Source: Candidatus Thermochlorobacteriaceae bacterium | GTDB lineage: Bacteria > Bacteroidota > Chlorobiia > Chlorobiales > Thermochlorobacteraceae | Reading direction: 5' to 3' | Assembly: GCA_029263855.1 (NCBI GenBank) | Contig: JAJUFC010000012.1 | Span: 44,242 to 108,241 of the forward strand | DNA length: 64,000 nucleotides | Shown: positions 18,041-27,100 of the stretch, in pieces | Layout of the letters: each line of letters starts with the position of its first letter | Position numbering within the stretch: the stretch's first letter is position 1 | Notes under the pieces: model-generated | Databases searched by the model: none | What the model was told of the DNA's origin: nothing | The model's input: the letters and a program-made list of their open reading frames with translations, nothing else | Translations under genes and position numbers: made by a program

Positions 18041-19411
18041 ATGAAACCATTGATTCGTATCGCGTCAGGACAAGGCTTCTGGGGCGATTTACAGCGCGCA
18101 CCGATTGACCAAGTGCGCCGCTCCAAAGGCAATACGGCGATTGACTACATGATGCTCGACTACCTCGCCGAAGTAACCATGAGCATTATGCAGAAGCAAC
18201 GCCAAAAAGACCCATCGCTCGGCTACGCGCGCGATTTCCCCGAAGTCATCAAAGAAATTCTGCCTGATATTCTCGAGAAAAACATCAAGGTGATTTCAAA
18301 TGCGGGCGGCGTTAATCCCCTTGCGTGTCGCGACAAAATTTTTGAAATCGCCAAACAATTAGGCGTGAAACATCTCAAAGTTGGCGTAGTGATGGGCGAT
18401 GATATTATGGCGCAACTCGACGACCTCATTGCAAAAGGCGAGCCGCTCGCGCACATGGAAACAGGCGAACCACTTGCGACAGTGCGAAACCGTGTGTTGA
18501 GTGCGAATGTTTATTTCGGTGCGTTTCCGATTGTAGCGTGCTTGAAAGAAGGCGCGCAAATCGTGATTACAGGGCGATGCACCGACACAGGCTTAACGCT
18601 AGCGCCGATGATTTATGAATTTGGTTGGAAAGAATCCGATTGGGATTTACTTGCGGCGGGAACAGTCGCAGGGCATCTTTTGGAATGCGGAGGACAAGCC
18701 AGCGGCGGCAACTTTCTCGGCGATTGGGAAAGCGTGCCCGACCTTGAAAACATTGGCTTCCCCATCGCTGAAGCCTATCCTAACGGCGAATTTTTCATCA
18801 CTAAGCACGAAGGCACAGGCGGCTTGATTCGTAGCGACGTGCTCAAAGAACAACTGCTTTATGAAATTGGCAACCCGTCGGAATACATCACGCCTGACTG
18901 CATTGCTGACTTCACAACGATTCATCTTGAAGATGTCGCCGAAAATCGAGTGCGCGTTTTCGGCATTAAAGGAAAGCCTGCAACGCCATTCTACAAGGTC
19001 TCCATTTCATATTCCGACGGTTGGACGGCGTTTGGCTCTTTGACCTATTCCGTGCCCGACGCGCTCAAAAAAGCAAAACGCGCCGATGAAATTTTAAGAG
19101 CGCGATTGATAAATCTCGGCTTGGCGTTCGAGGAAATACGAACTGAATTTATTGGCGCAAATGCGTGCCATCAACATTTAGAAAATTTGAACCATGTCAA
19201 TGAAGTTCAAATGCGTGTTGGGGTTAGGGACAGCGACAAGAAAAAAGTCGAGCGATTCGGTTATGAAATTGCGCCGTTGATTTTAACTGGTCCGCCAAGT
19301 GTAACAGGGTTTGCAGGCGGAAGACCGAAGCCGTCGGAAGTTGTGGCATACTTTCCCGCGCTGATGCGCAAGGAAAATGCGATTCCGAAGGCTATCGTTG
19401 AAGAGCAGTAG
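18041..19411 (+). CDS. Acyclic terpene utilization AtuA-family protein (DUF1446)
   Basis: A 456-residue cytoplasmic protein of the AtuA/DUF1446 family. Recognisable segments are IASGQGFWGDL at the N-terminus, DYMMLDYLAEVTMSI, VISNAGGVNPLAC, IVITGRCTDTGLTLAPMIYE and CGGQASGGNF. AtuA was first found in the acyclic terpene (citronellol/geraniol) degradation cluster of Pseudomonas, but its reaction is not established. No other catabolic gene (carboxylase, CoA ligase) is nearby here, and the upstream neighbour is guaA, so a role in terpene use cannot be inferred from context. Confidence 0.85.
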   Translation: MKPLIRIASGQGFWGDLQRAPIDQVRRSKGNTAIDYMMLDYLAEVTMSIMQKQRQKDPSLGYARDFPEVIKEILPDILEKNIKVISNAGGVNPLACRDKIFEIAKQLGVKHLKVGVVMGDDIMAQLDDLIAKGEPLAHMETGEPLATVRNRVLSANVYFGAFPIVACLKEGAQIVITGRCTDTGLTLAPMIYEFGWKESDWDLLAAGTVAGHLLECGGQASGGNFLGDWESVPDLENIGFPIAEAYPNGEFFITKHEGTGGLIRSDVLKEQLLYEIGNPSEYITPDCIADFTTIHLEDVAENRVRVFGIKGKPATPFYKVSISYSDGWTAFGSLTYSVPDALKKAKRADEILRARLINLGLAFEEIRTEFIGANACHQHLENLNHVNEVQMRVGVRDSDKKKVERFGYEIAPLILTGPPSVTGFAGGRPKPSEVVAYFPALMRKENAIPKAIVEEQ

Positions 19412-19490
19412 CCGTTTTGAAAAATCAAATTTCTTGTTCACATTCTGCATATCATTAGGCTATCACCAAAACTTGAAAGAACTTTTAGCG

Positions 19491-20309
19491 ATGAAGAAAA
19501 TCATTCTTGCGGTTCTGTGTTGTTTATTTGCGTCATCTTTATGGGCGCAGGGACGATTAATCGGGCGTGTGCTCGACGAAAATAGCCAACCCGTTGCGGG
19601 AGCAACCGTATCAGTTTCAGGGCAAACGGCGATGGTCGCAATTTCAAATGCACAAGGCTACTATGTGCTGCTCGATGTGCCGCAAGGTTCATATGAAATA
19701 AAAGCCACAAAGCGCGGCAAACCCGTTTGGCGCGGAAGTATAACGATTGCAGGCGGCGTAACCCAACGCATTGACATGAAACTCGGCGATAAATCGGAAA
19801 ATCTGGCGGCGGCTAAGCCAACGGCGGAAGCGAAAAAAGCAAAAGTAGATAAGCCGAAAAAAGAAGTGAAGAAAGAAGAGGAAGAAGAGGAGGAAAAACC
19901 ATCAACAGTTGCGCCAACGGTTGTAGCAAGCACGCAAGACCTCGCCAAAGAAAAAGAGTTGCAGAAAGCCATTCAGGAAAGCGAGACGCTCAATCAATTA
20001 GATGCCGCTCAAACGGAGTTGCCTGAAACTGATGTTGAAATTGTCGGCGGCATTGAGGCGATTCAATCCAAAATTGAATATCCAATGTCATTGAAACGCG
20101 CCAAGATTGAGGGCACCGTTGTCGCACGCGTTTTTATTGATGAACAAGGAAATCCGCTCCGCATTAGTTTGATTCAGCCTGCAAACAAATTTTTGAACGA
20201 AGAAGTGATTCGCGTGCTCACCGAAGAGGCGAAGTTCAAGCCTGCCAAAGTCGGAAACTCACCTGTGCGTGGGGCGATTACAATTCCTGTAAAATTCAAG
20301 ATTCAATAA
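19491..20309 (+). CDS. Carboxypeptidase-regulatory-like domain fused to TonB C-terminal domain
   Basis: A 272-residue secreted protein. The signal peptide (VLCCLFASSLWAQ) is followed by a CarboxypepD_reg-like beta-sandwich (GRLIGRVLDENSQPVAGATV to about residue 95). A highly charged linker with a run of Lys and then seven Glu comes next, and a TonB_C domain ends the protein (KIEYPMSLKRAKIEGTVVAR, then LNEEVIRVLTEEAKFKPAKV). An upstream in-frame start would add 38 residues inside the previous gene and lose the signal peptide, so it is rejected. The fusion lacks the usual TonB membrane anchor. A terminator follows. Confidence 0.78.
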   Translation: MKKIILAVLCCLFASSLWAQGRLIGRVLDENSQPVAGATVSVSGQTAMVAISNAQGYYVLLDVPQGSYEIKATKRGKPVWRGSITIAGGVTQRIDMKLGDKSENLAAAKPTAEAKKAKVDKPKKEVKKEEEEEEEKPSTVAPTVVASTQDLAKEKELQKAIQESETLNQLDAAQTELPETDVEIVGGIEAIQSKIEYPMSLKRAKIEGTVVARVFIDEQGNPLRISLIQPANKFLNEEVIRVLTEEAKFKPAKVGNSPVRGAITIPVKFKIQ

Positions 20310-20378
20310 TTACTTCTTGATGAAACCGAAACAAGTTGAAACGAAAAAAATAGCGAGCCATAAACAAAAAGCATGTGC

Positions 20379-20407
20379 AAGGCTGAATGGAGAGTTCAGC
20401 CTTTTTT
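20379..20407 (+). terminator. Intrinsic terminator after the TonB-fusion gene
   Basis: A 9-bp perfect stem AAGGCTGAA/TTCAGCCTT with a 7-base loop is followed by a T run. It lies 70 bases after the stop and separates the guaA-containing transcript from the EnvC-like gene. Confidence 0.85.
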
Positions 20408-20482
20408 ATTGCTGGAAAGCATATCGCTGGAAAGCAAGTCAGGACCTTATTTATTTTCAAAAGCCGACACATACGAGATGAG

Positions 20483-21763
20483 ATGAAACACAGGTGGTCT
20501 TACATTTTCTTAATTAGCCTTGTTCTCATAAACAGCACGCAACTTTTGGCACAGAGCAAAAGAGGAAAGTTCAAAACGCGCGACGGCGAACTCTCTCAAC
20601 TCACCAAAGAGCGTCAGGATATTGAAAAAAATATCGCATCGATTGAGCGGCAGATTAAAACCTTCGAGCGCGAGTTAAGCAATGCCGACGAGCAAGAAAA
20701 AGTCTCTTTGCGAGTGCTTGAAAATTTAGACAATCAAATTCAGTTATATCGAGAAGTTATTCGTCAAACGGAAATCAGTCAGAAAAAACTTGCCGCGCAA
20801 ATCACCAGCACCAAACGAGAATTGGAGGAAACCAAGCGCGAATTAGACGCAATGAAAAATTCGTTTGCGCGCTACGCAGTGGGAATTTACAAGTTCGGCG
20901 TGAAACGCGATTTAGAAGTGCTCTTTTCGTCAGGCTCGTTCAATCAAGCCCTTGTTCGTGCAGAATACGTTAAACGATTTGAAGAAGCAGGGAAAATTAA
21001 AATTCAAGACATTTCTGAAAAGCAAGAACAAATCGCTCAACTTCAAACTGAGCTCGACGCTCGATTCGCTGAAAGTGAAAAACTGCTTGAACAGCGACGC
21101 TATCAAGCCAAAGTGATGGAAGGGCGGCGCGTGGAGCGCGAAAAGTTGATTGCAAAATTGCGAAAAGACAAGCGACGCTTGCAAAGTCAAATTGCACAAC
21201 GCCAAGCCAAAGCCAAAGCCCTGCAAGACGCAATCCAAAAAATGCTTTTTGCCGAAGAAGAGGCGATTCAGCGTGCACGAGAAGGCAAAGCCTCTGCGCA
21301 GTCGGAACGCAAGAGCACTGCAAATGAAGCGTTCGCTTATTCGGAAATCAAAGGGGATTTTGAAAAATACAGAGGCAAATTGCCTTGGCCTGTTCAAGAA
21401 GGCGTGATTATCAAAACCTTCGGCGAAAGCGAAAACAAAGACCTGAAAATCGTTACGTTTAACAACGGCGTGGATATTTCAACATCAGTTGGAACAACTG
21501 TTTTTGCTGTTGCGCAAGGCATCGTCTCGCAAATCGGATTTCTTCCGACATTTGGCAACATCGTCATTGTGCGCCATGCCAACGCATACTTAACGGTTTA
21601 TGCGAATCTCTCGGAAGTGAAAGTAGCCAAAGGCGAAAGTGTCTCGGCAGGTCAGTCATTAGGTTCGGTGGGAAAATCGGCTCAGGGCGGCGGATTGGTT
21701 CATTTTGAGGTATGGCACGGGCGCAATAAATACGACCCTGAACTATGGCTCGCGCAAAAATAG
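20483..21763 (+). CDS. EnvC-like murein hydrolase activator (degenerate M23/LytM domain)
   Basis: A 426-residue secreted protein. A signal peptide (INSTQLLAQ) is followed by about 230 residues of coiled coil, then a LytM domain from about residue 310. The zinc site is degenerate: the first HxxxD position reads NNGVD, the YxHL motif reads YANL, and the terminal HxH reads LVH. Such losses are typical of EnvC-type proteins, which activate cell-division amidases rather than cut peptidoglycan themselves. The start is the ATG before the signal peptide; an upstream in-frame ATG overlaps the terminator. The partner amidase is not in the window. Confidence 0.85.
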   Translation: MKHRWSYIFLISLVLINSTQLLAQSKRGKFKTRDGELSQLTKERQDIEKNIASIERQIKTFERELSNADEQEKVSLRVLENLDNQIQLYREVIRQTEISQKKLAAQITSTKRELEETKRELDAMKNSFARYAVGIYKFGVKRDLEVLFSSGSFNQALVRAEYVKRFEEAGKIKIQDISEKQEQIAQLQTELDARFAESEKLLEQRRYQAKVMEGRRVEREKLIAKLRKDKRRLQSQIAQRQAKAKALQDAIQKMLFAEEEAIQRAREGKASAQSERKSTANEAFAYSEIKGDFEKYRGKLPWPVQEGVIIKTFGESENKDLKIVTFNNGVDISTSVGTTVFAVAQGIVSQIGFLPTFGNIVIVRHANAYLTVYANLSEVKVAKGESVSAGQSLGSVGKSAQGGGLVHFEVWHGRNKYDPELWLAQK

Positions 21764-21766
21764 CAC

Positions 21767-21790
21767 TGAAAATAGCACTGAAAATAACAA
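21767..21790 (+). repeat. 12-bp tandem duplication after the envC-like stop
   Basis: The 12-mer AGCACTGAAAAT (or a rotation of it) occurs twice in tandem around the TAG stop of the EnvC-like gene. It looks like a simple slippage duplication; it leaves the reading frame unchanged because it follows the stop. Confidence 0.6.
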
Positions 21791-21823
21791 GGGCAGGCGT
21801 TTAGACCTGCCCGTTGAGTTTTT
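21791..21823. terminator. Bidirectional terminator between envC-like and mglA-like genes
   Basis: Perfect 7-bp stem GGGCAGG/CCTGCCC with an 8-base loop. On the plus strand it is followed by GTTGAGTTTTT. On the minus strand it is followed by TTGTTATTTT. It sits between two convergent genes and probably serves both. Confidence 0.8.
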
Positions 21824-21854
21824 AACAGAAAAGTTTTTACAGCACACAAAAGAA

Positions 21855-22565
21855 TTACTTCATTTTGTTTTGAAGATTCTTGAAGAAGTCGCTGCTGGTT
21901 GCAGGCTGTGATTGCTGTGCGGGTGCGGCGGCAGGTGCAGGCGTTGCGGGGTTGCCGTCGGCGTCTTGAACCTGTGCGCCTGACTTGCTTCCAATGCGTT
22001 GCAGTGTCATTTTGCTAATGAGTTTCAGCGTTTCCATCAGCCCTTGACCTTTGAACGCAACGGCTTCGGCGTAAGGGAAGCCCATCGGGTTGAGCTCGCG
22101 TTGCAACTCCTCGATGCTATACACGGGCGCAAGGTCGCGCTTGTTGTATTGCATGACAACTGCGAAGGTGTTCATGTCGATTCCATACTCCGCCAAGTTT
22201 TCGCGAAGATTTTCAAGGCTTTCTTTGTTCTCGGGCATTTTACCTTGTTGCGAATCGGCGACGAACACAACGCCGTCGACGCCGTTAAGCACGAGTTTGC
22301 GCGTGGTGTTGTAATAAACTTGACCGGGAACGGTGTAAAGTTGGAACTTGGTGTTGAAGCCTTTTACTGAGCCGAGCGAAATCGGAAGAAGGTCAAAGTA
22401 AAGCGTGCGGTCTTGCTCTGTCGCAAGTGAAATCATTCGGCTTGCTGCATCTTTGGGAACCATTTGGTGCAAAACTTGCAGGTTGGTCGTTTTGCCGCTC
22501 ATTCCAGGACCGTAGTAGACAATCTTGATGATAATCTCTTTGTTTGCGTAATTGATATTCGCCAT
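21855..22565 (-). CDS. mglA: MglA-like Ras-family GTPase
   Basis: A 236-residue small GTPase of the MglA family, which sets cell polarity and directs gliding or type IV pili. The P-loop is GPGMSGKTTN, the switch II region reads YTVPGQVYYN (the family form of DxxGQ, with Pro-Gly-Gln retained and the Asp lost), and the base-specificity motif is NKRDL. The GTPase fold ends near residue 195. An extra 40-residue tail rich in Ala, Pro and Gln follows, ending SSDFFKNLQNKMK. A roadblock gene, its likely GAP partner, lies 17 bases upstream in the same operon. Confidence 0.92.
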   Translation of the reverse strand: MANINYANKEIIIKIVYYGPGMSGKTTNLQVLHQMVPKDAASRMISLATEQDRTLYFDLLPISLGSVKGFNTKFQLYTVPGQVYYNTTRKLVLNGVDGVVFVADSQQGKMPENKESLENLRENLAEYGIDMNTFAVVMQYNKRDLAPVYSIEELQRELNPMGFPYAEAVAFKGQGLMETLKLISKMTLQRIGSKSGAQVQDADGNPATPAPAAAPAQQSQPATSSDFFKNLQNKMK

Positions 22566-22582
22566 TGTGATGCCTGTGAAGT

Positions 22583-22948
22583 TTAAGTGTTTGAAAAATC
22601 CGGCGCAGCAATGCGCTGTAGAACTGAAACTGCGTTTGAAAAACGCGACTGCAATAAATCCAGCCCTGTTTTTTGGGTATGGACAACGAGAATTACATCA
22701 TAAACAGGTTGTGCAATAATCATTTGAGAATCTTGCACAAAACAAACTTGGTTGGTCGTCTCTCCTAATAGTGCAAGGTGTCTGAAAATATCATTCAAAA
22801 GTGTATGTAATATCGGAGAATATCTCTCTTGTTGATATTTATCGCCTAATGAGCCTGCGAGCACAAGACCGTCTCCGTCAATGAGTAAGACACCAATAAC
22901 GCTGGGTAAATCTTGAAACAGAGAAGTAACGTCGCTAAAATTTTTCAT
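22583..22948 (-). CDS. Roadblock/LC7-domain protein (MglB-like)
   Basis: A 121-residue single-domain protein with a roadblock/LC7 pattern: SVIGVLLIDGDGLVLAGSLG, then the AALLG-type helix (FRHLALLGETTNQV) and VYDVILVVHTQKTGLDLL. MglB proteins of this size are GTPase-activating partners of MglA and bind it as a dimer. Position directly before the MglA-like gene supports that role. It diverges from classical MglB at the N-terminus, so the symbol is not assigned. Confidence 0.78.
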   Translation of the reverse strand: MKNFSDVTSLFQDLPSVIGVLLIDGDGLVLAGSLGDKYQQERYSPILHTLLNDIFRHLALLGETTNQVCFVQDSQMIIAQPVYDVILVVHTQKTGLDLLQSRFSNAVSVLQRIAAPDFSNT

Positions 22949-23023
22949 TGACGAAAGGCACTTGAATAGACACAGTAATGAGGTGATAAAGTTACAAAAA
23001 CAGGTTCAAATTCGGAATGAAGA

Positions 23024-24175
23024 TTACAAAATTTTCTTGATGTTTTCCGACTCGCGCTCAATGGCTTTGAAGATGTCGCCCGAAGAAACGGAAGCGGGCG
23101 ATATAACGATGAAGAGCAAATCACTTTGAGCGACGTTTCGAATCATGGTTGTTTTGCCCTCGAAGCGAAGCGTGATTTCATTGAGCGTGCCTGCCGTAAG
23201 GGTTTTGGCAACGCTGAAAATACCGGGCAGAAGTTTTGAGATTTCATCACCCGATTTATTGAGGTCAATTTTAGAACTTTGAGCGATGCGCTTATCAATG
23301 ACGAAACCGCTGTGCGTTACGATAAAAGTAACTTCAGCTTTCGCCGCTTCCATAACGCGGTCGAGCATTTTGGACGTATCGGCGGGTGCAGGTTCTACTT
23401 TCGGCGTTGGTGCTTTCGGTGTGGCGTTGGGCTTTGCACTTGCCTGTGTTGGGGTGGGCGTATCGGGCATCATCATCGCCGCTTCCATCATGAGTTGCTC
23501 CCAACTTTCAACAATCGTAACGGTCGGCGGAATTTGTTCTATCGTATCGAAACTGCCGCCTTGCCACTGCACGATTTCAAAAAACGCATCTTTGCCTGAA
23601 CGGGTTGCTGTTTCGCAGTGTGGAATCTCGCCTTTGTTGAAGCAAATAATGCCTTGTTGTCCGTTGCTCGTTTTGATGTGAAGCGTGCCGGTAAAGCGCG
23701 CTAAGCAGTTCATCTGAATCACGTCCATCAAGGAAAGACCGGGAATGACACCTGAAACACTTTCTTCCTTTTGGGTAGTATTAGAAGTTTCTTCTTTTCG
23801 TTTGAAGAAATCCTCGATGGTGGCTTGCATCTGTGCAAAATCAAACGGCTTTTCGATGTAGAGGAGCGAGCCGCGCCGTGAGGCTTCTTCCTGCACTTGG
23901 GTTGAGCCGTAAGCGGTCATGATAATCACGCCGACATCGGCATGGTTGGCGCGAATGTGGCGAAGCAAATCAATGCCGCTCATGCCGGGCATACGAATAT
24001 CGGTAATCACCAAGTCGTAAGGCGTTTTGGCGAGTTCATTGACGGCGATTTCGCCATTCGGTGCATGTTTGGCGACATACATTGGAGATTGTCCAAGCGT
24101 CTTCAAAATGCCCAGCGCGATGTTTTGTTCGTCATCAACGACCAAGACGCGTCGAGGAGTGGTTGTAGCAGACAT
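23024..24175 (-). CDS. Response regulator with DUF4388 and C-terminal roadblock-like domain
   Basis: A 383-residue, three-part protein. Residues 8-125 form a CheY-like receiver: LVVDDE acid pair, phospho-acceptor Asp in VITDIRMPG, Thr in IIMTAYG and Lys in IEKPF. Residues about 145-235 form a DUF4388 domain (GLSLMDVIQMNCLARFTGTL, GIICFNKGEIPHCET). After a Pro/Ala/Thr-rich linker, residues about 265-375 (DRVMEAAKAEVTFIVTHSGF, DEISKLLPGIF) resemble a roadblock/LC7 fold. It lies 21 bases after the CheA-like gene and before the MglB/MglA-like pair, so it may carry the phosphorylation signal to the GTPase module. Confidence 0.85.
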   Translation of the reverse strand: MSATTTPRRVLVVDDEQNIALGILKTLGQSPMYVAKHAPNGEIAVNELAKTPYDLVITDIRMPGMSGIDLLRHIRANHADVGVIIMTAYGSTQVQEEASRRGSLLYIEKPFDFAQMQATIEDFFKRKEETSNTTQKEESVSGVIPGLSLMDVIQMNCLARFTGTLHIKTSNGQQGIICFNKGEIPHCETATRSGKDAFFEIVQWQGGSFDTIEQIPPTVTIVESWEQLMMEAAMMMPDTPTPTQASAKPNATPKAPTPKVEPAPADTSKMLDRVMEAAKAEVTFIVTHSGFVIDKRIAQSSKIDLNKSGDEISKLLPGIFSVAKTLTAGTLNEITLRFEGKTTMIRNVAQSDLLFIVISPASVSSGDIFKAIERESENIKKIL

Positions 24176-24196
24176 AGTTTTTGAGAAAGAATTTGA

Positions 24197-27100
24197 TTAA
24201 GCGATGTAGCTTTCTATCGTCTCGATAAGTTGAGACGGGTCAAAGGGTTTATTAAGAAACGCATTTGCGCCCAATTCCAAGCCCGTGCGTCGGTGTTTGT
24301 CGCCGGCGCGTGCGGTAACGATGATAAATGGAATGTCTTTGTAAGCGTCCATTTTACGCACCTCTGTAACAAATTCAAATCCGTTCATACGCGGCATTTC
24401 AAGATCGCTGACGATAAGGTCGATATTTGCGTTCGGTTGTGTCAAGCGGTTGAGGGCATTCAGACCGTCGTCAGCCGAAATAACCTCGATATTCGCGCCT
24501 TTCAAGACGGATTGCACATATTTGCGCACGCTCGGCGAGTCGTCGGCATGAAGCACGGTGATTTTCGCGCTTTTGCGTTTGCGTTTGGTAATCGTCGGAT
24601 GAATTTCTTGGGGTTCCTCCTCGGATGCTGGTAGGGCTTCAATATGCACATCTTCGCCTCGCTCGCCAATTGGACGAAGCAAGTATTCAATATCCAAAAT
24701 CACGACGACTTGCCCGTCTCCCAAAATGGTTGCGCCGATAATGCCACGCACGTTGCGCAGGTGTCGCCCCAGCGATTTGACAACGATTTCTTCCTTTCCA
24801 ATCAACTTTTCAACAGCGACGGCAACTTTGCGGTCGTCGAGCCCAATCACGACAACGGAGTGCATCGTCTTATATTCAAGTGCTTCAATGCTGTAGCCTA
24901 AAAGTTCGTTGAGATAGCGGAACTCATATTCTTCGCCGCGAATGGAAATCGTCTTGTTTCCGTCTTCGTCGGTCATGAGGTAATCCGATGAAACGGATAA
25001 GGTTTCAAGCACGAGTTCAAGCGGAACGGCGTAAATGTGTTCGCTCGCGCTAACAAGCAAGGCTTGGTTAATGGCAAGCGTAATGGGAAGCGAGATGATG
25101 AACTTTGTGCCTTTGCCTTCGCGTGTTTCAACGGTTACTGTGCCTTTGAGTTGGCGAATCGTGTTTTTGACAACGTCCATTCCGACGCCGCGTCCGGAAA
25201 GTTCGGTGATTTTTTCCGCCGTGCTGAAGCCGGGCAAGAAGATGAGTTCAGTGGCTTTGCTCGCGGGCATTGCGTCGGCTTCTTCTTGTGAAATCAAACC
25301 TTGTCGGACGGCTTTGGCTTTAACCTTCTCAACGGGAATGCCGCCGCCGTCGTCCTCGATTTCTAAGATAACTCGACTTCCTTTTTGGTAAGCGCGAATC
25401 GTCAGCGTGCCTTCGGCGGGTTTTCCATTGGCGAGGCGCGTTTCTGGCTTTTCAATGCCGTGTCCAATCGCATTGCGAACCATGTGCAGAACAGGCTCGA
25501 CGATTTCTTCCATCACGCTTTTATCGAGCTTGGTGTCTTCGCCTTCGGTATTGAAAATAATTTCTTTGCCTTCGCCTTTGGCGATGTCGCGGAAACTGCG
25601 TTGGAAGCGTGTGTACATTTGGCGCATTGGCACCATACGCATACCGACAATTTCACGGTTTAAGTCGTTTGCGATACCGCTGACTTTCACGACGTTTTGA
25701 CCAAGAATTGAACTCAATCCGCGAAGCTCATTGATGGTTTCATCAAGGTTGAGCATTGCGGAGCGGACATCGCGCGAGATGATGTCAAGGTCGCTGAATC
25801 GGTCGAATTCTGTTTCGGAAAACTCTTTGAGAATATCGCTGAATCCGGCGTTCGTGTCGGCGCGCTCTCCTGCGTTTTTCTGAATCGTTGTTAGAATTTT
25901 TTTATTGACTTGGGCAAGATGGTTTCGCTCTTTCATGAACTTGTTGATCAGGCGCGTAACGCCTGCAAGTTCGTTTGTCAAACGGTTGCGCGAAATGACG
26001 AGTTCTGCCGACATATTGACGAGGTTGTTAAGCGAGCGAATGTCAATACGAACCGTTTCTTCGGTGAAAGCTTTTTGCTTCGGCGCGGGTTGTGCTTCTA
26101 CTTGCACTGGCGCGGCTTCAAGTGATAAGGCGGTTTTAACTTCGCCCGTCTGTTGCAACTGCGTCATATATTCTTTCAGAACCGCAATATATCGCGACAC
26201 ATCGAGCGCATCTTTGCCTGTGCTTCGGAATTTCTTGAGCATCGTGCCGATGGCATCGCACGACTTGAAGAGAATATCGAGCAATGGGCGCGGCACTTTG
26301 AGGTTATTATCGCGCACGACTTGCAAGCAGTCTTCCATCTTGTGCGCAAGTTCGCTGATATTTTTCAGATTCACCATCGCGGCAGAGCCTTTGAGCGTAT
26401 GTGCGCCGCGCAAAACACGATTGACAAGTTCGGGTTGCACCGTTCCCGCAACCTTTTCGAGCTCGAGCATATCGGCGTTCAATTTTTCCAGATACTCGTT
26501 AGCTTCGTCCAAAAAGATTTGTTGAAGTTCATCGGGCTGAAAGTCGGTTGCCTCTTCCGCCGCCTCGCTTGCCACAGGTGTGGCGGTCAAGGTGACGTTG
26601 GTATCTTTAATTTCACCGGTTTCCTGCAACTGCTTTGTGTAAGCGATAAATAAATCCATCAGCGGTTGCGATTTCGTAAAGCGGTCTTCGCCCGTGCGTC
26701 GGAAGTTTTCAACCATCACGCCGATTGCATCGATAGATTTCAAGCAAACGTCTAAAAGCGGACGCGGCACTTTGAGGTTGTTGTCGCGCACGACTTGAAG
26801 GCAGTCTTCCATCTTATGCCCTAAATCGCGAATGTTGTTCAAATTCACCATCGCGGCAGAGCCTTTGAGCGTATGCGCGCCGCGCAGAGCACGGTTGATA
26901 AGGTCGGGTTGCGCAGTGCCAGCAAATTTATCGAGCTCGAGTATGTCGGCACTTAATTTTTCCAAATACTCGCGGGCTTCGTCCAAAAAGATTTGTTGAA
27001 GTTCATCGAGTTGGAAGTCGCCAATCGGAGCAAGTTCACTTTCGTAGGATTCATGTTTGAGGAAGTCGGAACTCGACATCGACTTGGATTGAATTTCGGC

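Noticed and set aside
19377..19490. 38-codon N-terminal extension of the TonB-fusion gene
   Set aside because: It would overlap the AtuA gene and bury the signal peptide.
25905..26525. 206-codon plus-strand frame
   Set aside because: Antisense to the HPt and dimerisation region of the giant CheA; no independent start signal or domain.
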